Shown: positions 1-6,215 of the stretch, one piece after another
Position numbering within the stretch: position 1 is the stretch's first letter
Layout of the letters: the number at the start of each line of letters is the position of its first letter
Source of the DNA: an uncultured Phycisphaerales bacterium
Lineage (GTDB): Bacteria; Planctomycetota; Phycisphaerae; Phycisphaerales; UBA1924
Assembly: GCA_937879825.1 (NCBI GenBank)
Contig: CALFMQ010000167.1
Coordinates: 1 to 8,471, forward strand
Direction: 5' to 3'
DNA length: 8,471 nt
Notes under the pieces: generated by a model
Seen by the model: only the letters and a program-made list of their open reading frames with translations
Databases searched by the model: none
What the model was told of the DNA's origin: nothing
Made by a program: the position numbers and the translations under genes

Positions 1-1922
1 ACGCGCATTACCGGCTCGGCGAGTACGACGAGGCGCGCCGGTGGCTGCGGGCTGCGCCGGTCGCCTTTCGCGGCTGGGAGTACGACTACCTGGCGGGCGT
101 TCTCGACACCTCTGTCGCGTCCGTTGCGAGCGGGCATGGATCGTTGAGTTCGATTGATATCTCGGCGGACGGGCGATTGATCCTCACGGCGGCGACGGAT
201 GGGGGTGTGGATGTTCGGTCGGCGGCGACATTCGATGTGCTTCGGGCGGTCGGGGATCACTCGCTGCAGGTGTACAGCGCAAAGTTCTCGCCCGACGGGA
301 GGATGATCGCGACGGTCTCGCGCGATCAGCGAGCGGTGGTGTGGGACGCTGCATCGGGCGAGTTGATGTCTGTGTTCGATCTGCCGAACCAGGCGCTGGC
401 GGACATCGCGTTCTCGCCGGACTCTTCGTTGGTGGCGGTGTGTTCATGGCGGATGACCGAGAAGGACCCGGCGGTGCGCGGGTTCGTGCGTATCTGGGAT
501 CCGCGGAGCGGCGGGGTTGTGCGCGAGACCGAGGCGGGTGTGAAGCCGCTCAGCGGGATTGCATTCACGCCGGATGGTGCGCGGGTCGTTGTCTCTTCGT
601 GGGACGGTCTGGTGCATGTTGTCGGGGTGCGCGACGACTCGGAGGTGCGGGATATCGCGCTGCCGGATGACGGGCTGTACAACGCGGCGACCTGTATCGC
701 GGTGTCGGCGGATGGCAAGCTGGCCGCGGCGGGTTCGCGGGACTCGACGGTTCGATTTGTTGATCTGGAGCACGGTGCGGTTGTGGCGACGCTGCACGGC
801 CCGAAGCTCGATGTGCTTGGCGTCGCGTTCTCGCGGGACGGATCGCGGGTGGCGTGCTCGGGGGCGGACGGGGCGGTGCGCGTGTGGCGAACGGTAGATT
901 GGACACCCGCCGCCACGCTCGTGGGGCACACGGGCCATGTTCGAGGCGTGCGGTTTACCAATGACGGTTCGTCGCTGGTGACGGCGGGGTATGACGGGAC
1001 GGTCCGACGCTGGGACTCGGCGCGGGACGCGGGGAACACGGTCCACGCGCGGCATGCGAGCGAGGGCGTGTACAGCGCGGTGTTCTCGGCGGACGGCAGC
1101 ACGGTCACGGGGTCGTGCTTCGACGGGAGCGTGCATATCTGGGATGCGCGCACCGGAGAGTCCGTCGAGCGCTGGACGGCGCACCCCGGATCGACCTGCC
1201 ACACGATGTGCTACAGCGCGGACGGATCGAGACTGGTCACGGGGTCGTGGGATCGGTCCGTCAAGGTGTGGTCGATGCCGGATCGGACAGTCTTGCACTC
1301 GTATCAGCATCCGGCGGGTGTGTACGACTGCGCGATCTCGCCGGACGGCGGGGTTGTCGCGGCGGGGCTGACCGATGGATCGGTGTGGTTGTGGTGGAAC
1401 GACGACTCGCACGAGCCGGTGTGCCTGACGGGGCACGCGGGGCAGGTGATGCGCGTCGCGTTCTCGCGGAACGGAGCACTGCTTGCGACGGCGGGGGCGG
1501 ACGGCGGTGTGATCCTCTGGTCGATCCCGGACGAGCAGAAGATCGCGGAACTCGCGGGGCATCGCGGCAATGTGTCGGGGCTGGCGTTCTCGCGTGATGA
1601 CGCGCTGCTCGCGTCGTGCGGCGGCGATGGCAAGGCGATGCTCTGGGATGTGGCGTCGGGTGCGTTGGTCCGGGTACTGATGGACACGGACGAGGCGCTC
1701 CATCGCTGTTCATTCTCGCCTGACGGCTCGCGGCTGGCGATCGCGGGCGAGACGCTGCATGTTGTCGATGTTGCGCGGGGCGGTTCGCTTCTCACGCTTC
1801 GGCCCCATCTGGACGCGCCGTACGATGTCGGCTTCTCACCCGACGGACGCGGTATCGCGACGTGCTCGACGGACGGCTCCATCGCGATCATCTACGCCGC
1901 GGGCGATCACGAACGCGAGTAG
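1..1922 (+). CDS. WD40-repeat protein, C-terminal part (5' end outside the window); possible kinase/WD40 fusion
   Basis: The reading frame is open from the first full codon at position 3 to TAG at 1920-1922, giving 639 visible residues; no convincing start lies inside, so the gene begins upstream. A TTG at 144 could be mistaken for a start, but 47 in-frame codons before it are protein-like. They hold a tetratricopeptide-like helix (Y-R-L-G-E-Y-D-E-A-R-R-W-L) and then F-R-G-W-E-Y-D-Y-L. That linker resembles the R-G-W-E-W-x-Y-L segment I recall joining the kinase/transmembrane part to the WD40 part in planctomycete serine/threonine kinases. The rest is 14 beta-propeller repeats with typical F-S-P-D-G turns and D-G-S-V-x-x-W-D ends. 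Such propellers are protein-binding scaffolds. No catalytic domain is visible. The kinase origin is inference; WD40 is near certain. The stop lies one base from the stop of the convergent phosphatase gene. Confidence 0.92.
   Translation, partial: AHYRLGEYDEARRWLRAAPVAFRGWEYDYLAGVLDTSVASVASGHGSLSSIDISADGRLILTAATDGGVDVRSAATFDVLRAVGDHSLQVYSAKFSPDGRMIATVSRDQRAVVWDAASGELMSVFDLPNQALADIAFSPDSSLVAVCSWRMTEKDPAVRGFVRIWDPRSGGVVRETEAGVKPLSGIAFTPDGARVVVSSWDGLVHVVGVRDDSEVRDIALPDDGLYNAATCIAVSADGKLAAAGSRDSTVRFVDLEHGAVVATLHGPKLDVLGVAFSRDGSRVACSGADGAVRVWRTVDWTPAATLVGHTGHVRGVRFTNDGSSLVTAGYDGTVRRWDSARDAGNTVHARHASEGVYSAVFSADGSTVTGSCFDGSVHIWDARTGESVERWTAHPGSTCHTMCYSADGSRLVTGSWDRSVKVWSMPDRTVLHSYQHPAGVYDCAISPDGGVVAAGLTDGSVWLWWNDDSHEPVCLTGHAGQVMRVAFSRNGALLATAGADGGVILWSIPDEQKIAELAGHRGNVSGLAFSRDDALLASCGGDGKAMLWDVASGALVRVLMDTDEALHRCSFSPDGSRLAIAGETLHVVDVARGGSLLTLRPHLDAPYDVGFSPDGRGIATCSTDGSIAIIYAAGDHERE
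144..1904 (+). repeat. Fourteen tandem WD40 repeats, probably two seven-bladed propellers
   Basis: Numbering residues from the codon at 144, the repeats begin near residues 1, 42, 84, 136, 181, 223, 265, 308, 351, 392, 434, 476, 517 and 558, a spacing of about 38 to 45. Each has a hydrophobic strand, an F-S-x-D-G type turn and a strand ending in W-D or a degenerate form. Complete W-D endings are seen in repeats 2, 3, 7, 8 and 12; repeats 1, 4, 5, 13 and 14 have lost the tryptophan. Repeat 3 carries an insertion of roughly eight residues (about 103-113). Related DNA words such as 'gcgttctcgc' recur because the repeats share ancestry, but the copies have diverged and this is not a simple DNA tandem array. 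Fourteen equals two times seven, the usual propeller size. Confidence 0.85.
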
Positions 1923-1923
1923 G

Positions 1924-3315
1924 TCAGAGCGCCTTTGGGCCCGGCAGGTCGAGGGCGGCGCGGAGGACCTCGTGGACTTCGTTGATGGCCATCTGGGGCC
2001 TGATGCGGGACGAGCCGGGGCCGAGCGCGGTGAGTTCGACGAAGTCGCAGGTGTGGTTGGGGGAGAGGAACGCGATCGCTGTGTGGTTGGAGATGATGGA
2101 GCCGAGTGGGCCGAACTTCGCGTTGGCCAGCGTGAAGGGATCGACTCTGTCGCCCGCCACCCAGCGTGCGAGGAGGCCGGCTTCGTCATCGGAGATGTCG
2201 ATCGATGTCGCCTGCTGAACGAGTTGCGCCATGAACTGAGCGCTTCGGTCGGAGGAGCGGGCGACCTGCGCCTCGATCCACTCGAAGGATTGCTTGAACG
2301 CGTGGACGCGCTCGAAGCCGGCGGCTCCGGCGGTTGTGTAGTCCGTGAGGGCGGGGTTCGCGGTGCCGTGATCGGTGGTGATGATGAGGAGTGTGTCGTC
2401 GCGCGAGAGGGCGAACTCGGCGGCGGCGGCGACGGCGGCGTCGAACGCGAGTTGGTCGTAGAGCAGACCGGCGGGGTCGTTGTTGTGCCCGGCGTGATCG
2501 ACACGGCCGCCCTCGATCTGGAGCGAGAATCCGCCTTTGCGTTTGGAGAGGTTGCGGAGCGCGAAATGCGTCATCTCGACGAGGGATGGCTCTGAGTCGG
2601 GGCGCTCGACCTCGAAGTGCATGTGCGAGTCGGTGAAGATGCCAAGGATGTGCTCGTTCTCGTCCGGGGCGAGCGCGTGCATCTCATCGCGTGATCTGAT
2701 GACGCGATGAGCGTCGAGCGGCAGACCTTTGAAAAACCTGGCGCCGCCGCCCATGACGAGATCGAACCCGCGATCGAGGAGTTGCGTTGCGATCTCCTGT
2801 TCGAGGTTGCGGTCATCGACATTGGCGGCGAATGCTGCGGGCGTGGCGTGGGTGACTCTTGTGGTGGTGACGAGGCCGGTCGCGAGGCCCGCCTCTTTGG
2901 CGGTGAGCAGAATCGGCGACAGGGGCTTGCCGTCGGGGAGCGTGGAGATGGCACCGTTGTTGACGAGCGAGCCGACAGACCATGCGGAGGCGGAGGCCGC
3001 GGAGTCGGTGACGAAGGAGTCGGCGGATCGGGTGTCGATCAGTGCACGGACGGTGCGCTCGTTGTGCATGAGGTCGATCCAGCTCGACCGCTTGGCGTGG
3101 ATCTGCTGATGCAGGAGGTTGCCCATGGCGAGCGTGCCGGCGCTCATGCCGTCGGCGACCATGAAGATGAGGTTCGAGGCGGTGCGGCGCTCCTGCGGGG
3201 CGGCATCGGCGCGGCGCGCCGGGAGTCCGAGACTTAGGCCGGCGGCGCCGAGACCGGTGGCGGTGAGGAAACCGCGGCGTGACCATCCGTTGTTTGTTCG
3301 ATCGTTCGCGGGCAT
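1924..3315 (-). CDS. phoA: Alkaline phosphatase, PhoA family, Tat-exported
   Basis: This 463-residue enzyme should hydrolyse phosphate monoesters outside the cytoplasm, releasing phosphate. A twin-arginine signal is clear: S-R-R-G-F-L at residues 12-17, a hydrophobic stretch at about 18-32 and a likely cut after A-D-A (36-38). Active-site residues are all recognisable: metal ligand D55 (V-A-D-G-M), nucleophile S105 in T-D-S-A-A-S, H156 and T158 in T-H-A-T-P-A-A-F, R169 as the probable phosphate-binding arginine, E268 in I-E-G-G, D273 and H277 in R-V-D-H-A-G-H, D315-H316 in T-T-D-H-G, and H411 in N-H-T-A. H156 and H274 stand where E. coli PhoA has Asp153 and Lys328, giving the animal-type arrangement. 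The ATG at 3315 has a GGGGAG seven bases upstream, which supports this start. It is last in the minus-strand run, 46 bases after the Hsp70 gene. The family is certain; natural substrate and phosphate control are unknown, and I saw no clear Pho box. Confidence 0.95.
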   Translation of the reverse strand: MPANDRTNNGWSRRGFLTATGLGAAGLSLGLPARRADAAPQERRTASNLIFMVADGMSAGTLAMGNLLHQQIHAKRSSWIDLMHNERTVRALIDTRSADSFVTDSAASASAWSVGSLVNNGAISTLPDGKPLSPILLTAKEAGLATGLVTTTRVTHATPAAFAANVDDRNLEQEIATQLLDRGFDLVMGGGARFFKGLPLDAHRVIRSRDEMHALAPDENEHILGIFTDSHMHFEVERPDSEPSLVEMTHFALRNLSKRKGGFSLQIEGGRVDHAGHNNDPAGLLYDQLAFDAAVAAAAEFALSRDDTLLIITTDHGTANPALTDYTTAGAAGFERVHAFKQSFEWIEAQVARSSDRSAQFMAQLVQQATSIDISDDEAGLLARWVAGDRVDPFTLANAKFGPLGSIISNHTAIAFLSPNHTCDFVELTALGPGSSRIRPQMAINEVHEVLRAALDLPGPKAL

Positions 3316-3322
3316 CCGATGG

Positions 3323-3328
3323 CTCCCC
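3323..3328 (-). promoter_or_regulatory. Ribosome binding site of the alkaline phosphatase gene
   Basis: On the minus strand GGGGAG lies seven bases before the ATG at 3315-3313, a normal Shine-Dalgarno spacing. The three genes upstream in the run have no comparable purine-rich site before their starts. It supports the chosen start over an out-of-frame ATG at 3343. Confidence 0.6.
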
Positions 3329-3341
3329 AGTCGAGCGGGGC

Positions 3342-3347
3342 ATTGTA
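3342..3347 (-). promoter_or_regulatory. Possible -10 element for a phosphatase-specific promoter
   Basis: TACAAT, one mismatch from TATAAT, lies in the 46-base gap before the phosphatase gene and would place transcription start about 20 bases before the ATG. The -35 position, which falls in the end of the Hsp70 gene, reads GGCGAG and does not match. With half of a promoter only, this is a weak call. Confidence 0.2.
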
Positions 3348-3361
3348 GCCGCGGGCGGCGG

Positions 3362-5224
3362 CTACTCGCCCTGCAACGACCGGGTGATGCTCAACTCGTG
3401 CAACTTCACGGAACGCTCATCGAGCGTTTGCTTGGCCTTGTAGAACTTGTTGGGGTCGACGGACTGCCAGTCGGCCTCGGCGCGGTCTGCGAGGTCGGCC
3501 AGGTGGTTGATGTGTTGGTCGAGTTCGCGACGGTATTCGGGTTCGAGAGCGTCGCCCGCACGGTCGATCGCTTTGTTGACCCACCGGATATCGAGGCGGG
3601 CGTTGGTGATGAGATCGGCGATGCGGTGGCGGGTCATGTCATCGCGGGCGTGCTCGAGCGCTTCGCGCTCGAGGCGGTCGATCTCGTCGCGGGAGAGGCC
3701 GTGCGAGGGGACGACCTGGATGGCGGCCTTCTCGCCGGAGCGCCGCTCGGTGGCGCTGACGCGGAGGACGCCGTTGGCATCGACGAGGAACTCGACTTCG
3801 AGTTGCGGGATGCCGGCGGGCATCGGGGGGACGCGGACGATGAACTGTCCGAGTGATCGGCAGTCGGCGACCATCTCGCGCTCGCCCTGGACGACATGAA
3901 TCTTGATGGCGGTCTGCCCGTCGACGGAGGTCGAGAACATCTCGGTGGCGCGGGCGGGGACCATCGAGTTGCGGACGATCATCTTGGCGACGCCGCCCCC
4001 CGCGGTCTCGATCCCGAGCGAGAGCGGCAGGACATCGAGGAGCAGCGCATCTCTGCCGCCGGCCCCTCCCCGCAGAATGGCTCCCTGCACGGCGGCGCCG
4101 AGGGCGACGACCTCGTCGGGGTCGACGGCGGTGTAGGGATCGGTGTCGAAGAACGCGCCGACGCGCGAGCGCACGAGGGGGATCCGTGATGACCCCCCCA
4201 CCATCACGACACGGTCGATTGATGATGCATCCAGTTTGGAGTCGCGGAGGGCGCGCCGGCAGCAGGCGATGGTGCGCTCGACCCACGGGGTGATGAGTGT
4301 TTCGAACTCGGCGCGGGCGATGGTGCGATGGAATGATGTGCCGTCGATGTCGATGGAGAATGAGGCGGTGTCGTTGTCGGAGAGCGCGATCTTGATGCGC
4401 TCGGCGAGGAGCCGGAGTTCCTGCATGACGCCGGGCGAGGGCGTGAGTTGCGTGGCGGTCTGCGCGGATGCTTCTCGCAGAATCAGGTCGATAAGGAGGC
4501 GATCGACATCGTCGCCCCCTAAGTGCGTGTCGCCGGCGGTGGAGAGGACCTGGAAGAAATCCGTTCCTTGATCGGCGACGACGCGGAGGATGGAGACATC
4601 GAAGGTGCCGCCGCCGAGGTCGTAGACGGCGACGGTTTCGGGCGCGGCGCGGTGGAGACCGATGCCGTAGGCGAGCGCGGCGGCGGTGGGCTCGTTGACA
4701 ACTCGGAGGACATCGAGGCCGGCGAGGCGTCCGGCGTCGCGGGTGGCCTGTCGCTGGGCGTCATCGAAATACGCCGGGACGGTGATGACGGCGCGGGTGA
4801 CGGGCTGCTTGAGCGCATCGCTTGCCCGCTGGGCGAGTTGGCGGATGATGCACGCTGACACCTGCGGTGGGGAGAGTTCGACGCCGGAAGGGAGTCTGAT
4901 GCGCGCGGTGTTGTGCGCGCCCTCGACGACTTCGTAGGAGAGGTATTGCAGGTCCTCGGAGGCGTCGTGCGCGGAGCGGCCCATCAGGCGCTTGACGGAG
5001 GAGACGGTCCACGCGGGTTCGAGGATGGTCTGCCGGCGGGCGCGCTCGCCGACTTCGACGGCGCGGCCTTCGGCGTTGAACCGCACGACGCTGGGGAGCA
5101 TGCGAGCGCCGTGGGCATCGGCGAGGATGCGCGGGCCCTTCTCGTCTGCGTACGCGACGAGGGAGTTGGTGGTGCCCAGATCGATTCCCACGATCGGCGC
5201 TGTGTTGTCGGGGGATGCGGTCAT
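3362..5224 (-). CDS. hscA: Hsp70 chaperone of the HscA type
   Basis: A full-length Hsp70 of 620 residues, close to the 616 of E. coli HscA. The ATPase domain (about 10-385) has I-V-G-I-D-L-G-T-T-N (11-20), V-K-R-L-M-G-R with catalytic lysine K78, N-E-P-T-A-A-A-L-A-Y-G (177-187), D-L-G-G-G-T-F-D (202-209) and V-M-V-G-G-S-S-R-I-P (340-349). The L-L-L-D-V-L-P-L-S-L-G linker follows at 394-404, then the substrate domain (to about 505) and a helical lid. HscA rather than DnaK is suggested by V-Q-G-E-R-E with D-C-R-S-L, by Q-V-x-P-S-x-G-L-S after the substrate domain, by a shortened loop near 283-308 where DnaK has the longer segment linked to GrpE use, and by the lack of an acidic C-terminal tail. 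HscA with HscB normally helps move iron-sulfur clusters from IscU; none of those partners is in view. ATG at 5224 is directly preceded by an in-frame GTG at 5227, and the true start could be either. No Shine-Dalgarno is seen. The gap to the barrel gene upstream is 25 bases. Confidence 0.93.
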   Translation of the reverse strand: MTASPDNTAPIVGIDLGTTNSLVAYADEKGPRILADAHGARMLPSVVRFNAEGRAVEVGERARRQTILEPAWTVSSVKRLMGRSAHDASEDLQYLSYEVVEGAHNTARIRLPSGVELSPPQVSACIIRQLAQRASDALKQPVTRAVITVPAYFDDAQRQATRDAGRLAGLDVLRVVNEPTAAALAYGIGLHRAAPETVAVYDLGGGTFDVSILRVVADQGTDFFQVLSTAGDTHLGGDDVDRLLIDLILREASAQTATQLTPSPGVMQELRLLAERIKIALSDNDTASFSIDIDGTSFHRTIARAEFETLITPWVERTIACCRRALRDSKLDASSIDRVVMVGGSSRIPLVRSRVGAFFDTDPYTAVDPDEVVALGAAVQGAILRGGAGGRDALLLDVLPLSLGIETAGGGVAKMIVRNSMVPARATEMFSTSVDGQTAIKIHVVQGEREMVADCRSLGQFIVRVPPMPAGIPQLEVEFLVDANGVLRVSATERRSGEKAAIQVVPSHGLSRDEIDRLEREALEHARDDMTRHRIADLITNARLDIRWVNKAIDRAGDALEPEYRRELDQHINHLADLADRAEADWQSVDPNKFYKAKQTLDERSVKLHELSITRSLQGE

Positions 5225-5249
5225 CACGCGGAGGGTAGGCGCGCCATTC

Positions 5250-6191
5250 CTAGAACATCAGGTTGAGGCGGAAGCCGATGAAGGCCGCGGGATCGGTGTT
5301 GATATCGTCGATCTCGTCGTCGTTCCGCAGCAGATTGTATTCCTGCCAGACGACCGCGCCGCCTTCGAACGTGAGCGAGATCGCTTCGGATGGGCTCCAT
5401 GTCAGGCCGAGGGCCACGGGGACCCGGTAGTCGGAGAGGACGCCCCCGGGGAGGGCCGAGTTGTCGTCGTCGAGGCGGTATTCGTGGAGTTCGGCGCCGG
5501 CGCGGAGGAAGACATCGAGGTCATCGCGGATCGCGACACTCAGGCGTGCGCCCAGTCCTTCCGATGTCAGCGTGATCTTCTCGTTGATGCGCCAGTCCAC
5601 ACCGATGATGGGCAGGACGAGGACATTGTCTTCGAGGCGTGTGCGGACGGCGACTCCCAGCGTGAGCGACAGATTGTCGTTGACTTTGAAACCGTAGGCG
5701 GCACCGGCGGAGTAGGTGAGCGAGTCTCCGAAGTCGGCGCCGGGTTCGTATCCGGTGTTGATGGAGCCGAGCGCGGAGATGGAGTTTCCGCCGTCGAGGA
5801 TCCACGTAGCACGGAAGGAGAGATGGTGTTCGTAGGCATCGTCGATGATGTCATCGAACGCGGCGCTTGAGTTTCCGGCGAAGTCATACCAGGAGATTTC
5901 GTTCCGGAGCGCGACCGACAATCGGAACTTGTCGGCGGGGGCCCAATCGATGATGAAGTCGGCATTGGCGCGGCTCACCGAGACATCGCCCCCGCCGCCG
6001 TCGTCATCGAGGTCCGCCGCGAATGTGTGCGACGCGCCGGCGCGGAGCGAGAGCGAGATGTCGGACGAGTCGGCCTTGGCGGGCGCGGGTTCTTCGTCCT
6101 GCGCCGATGCGGCGGCGCAGGGCACCGTGAGGATCGCCATGGCGATCGATGCGAGCCGTAGATTTGTTGCGATCCCGTGTCGTGTGGTCAT
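5250..6191 (-). CDS. Outer-membrane beta-barrel protein, resembles the DUF6268 family
   Basis: The 313-residue product has a signal peptide (charged start, hydrophobic 12-24, probable cut after A-S-A at 28-30) and then an acidic, Ala/Pro-rich spacer (31-43). The remainder is alternating-hydrophobic strands such as I-S-L-S-L-R-A-G, L-S-L-T-L-G-V-A-V and I-S-L-T-F-E-G-G, separated by Asp/Gly/Asn-rich turns, and it ends in phenylalanine (R-L-N-L-M-F), the usual signal for barrel insertion. The L-P-I-I-G-V-D-W-R-I-N segment (193-203) and the strand-rich C-terminal half resemble DUF6268 barrels as I remember them. Its function and any cargo are unknown. The cysteine at 25 follows T-V-P, which is not a lipobox, so it is probably not a lipoprotein. 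It lies 24 bases after the vWA gene and 25 before the Hsp70 gene, consistent with one transcript. No Shine-Dalgarno precedes the ATG at 6191. Confidence 0.85.
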   Translation of the reverse strand: MTTRHGIATNLRLASIAMAILTVPCAAASAQDEEPAPAKADSSDISLSLRAGASHTFAADLDDDGGGGDVSVSRANADFIIDWAPADKFRLSVALRNEISWYDFAGNSSAAFDDIIDDAYEHHLSFRATWILDGGNSISALGSINTGYEPGADFGDSLTYSAGAAYGFKVNDNLSLTLGVAVRTRLEDNVLVLPIIGVDWRINEKITLTSEGLGARLSVAIRDDLDVFLRAGAELHEYRLDDDNSALPGGVLSDYRVPVALGLTWSPSEAISLTFEGGAVVWQEYNLLRNDDEIDDINTDPAAFIGFRLNLMF

Positions 6192-6215
6192 GGCATCGAC
6201 GGTACCCGAAAGGCG

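Noticed and set aside
326..1204. Second minus-strand open frame (292 codons) opposite the WD40 gene
   Set aside because: Ser/Thr/Pro/Arg-rich without domains, and it overlaps both the real gene and the other antisense frame.
444..1703. Long minus-strand open frame (419 codons) opposite the WD40 gene
   Set aside because: Its product is dominated by Arg, Pro and His with no recognisable domain, typical of a shadow frame in GC-rich DNA; the plus frame has clear WD40 repeats.
1923..1965. Terminator between the convergent genes
   Set aside because: A CGCC...GGCG pairing exists but its loop is over 20 bases and no T run follows on either strand.
1759..2595. Plus-strand open frame (278 codons) running over the gene junction into the phosphatase
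   Set aside because: It crosses two well-supported genes and is Gly/Glu/Val-rich low-complexity sequence, as expected opposite a coding frame.
3324..3340. CCCC/GGGG hairpin before the phosphatase start
   Set aside because: Four base pairs with an eight-base loop and no T run; expected by chance at this GC content.
4992..5870. Plus-strand open frame (292 codons) opposite the Hsp70 start and the barrel gene
   Set aside because: It spans the boundary of two real minus-strand genes and has no recognisable motif.
6115..6120. Lipobox in the barrel protein signal peptide (cysteine 25)
   Set aside because: The residues before the cysteine are T-V-P; proline at -1 does not fit, and an ordinary A-S-A cut site lies just after it.
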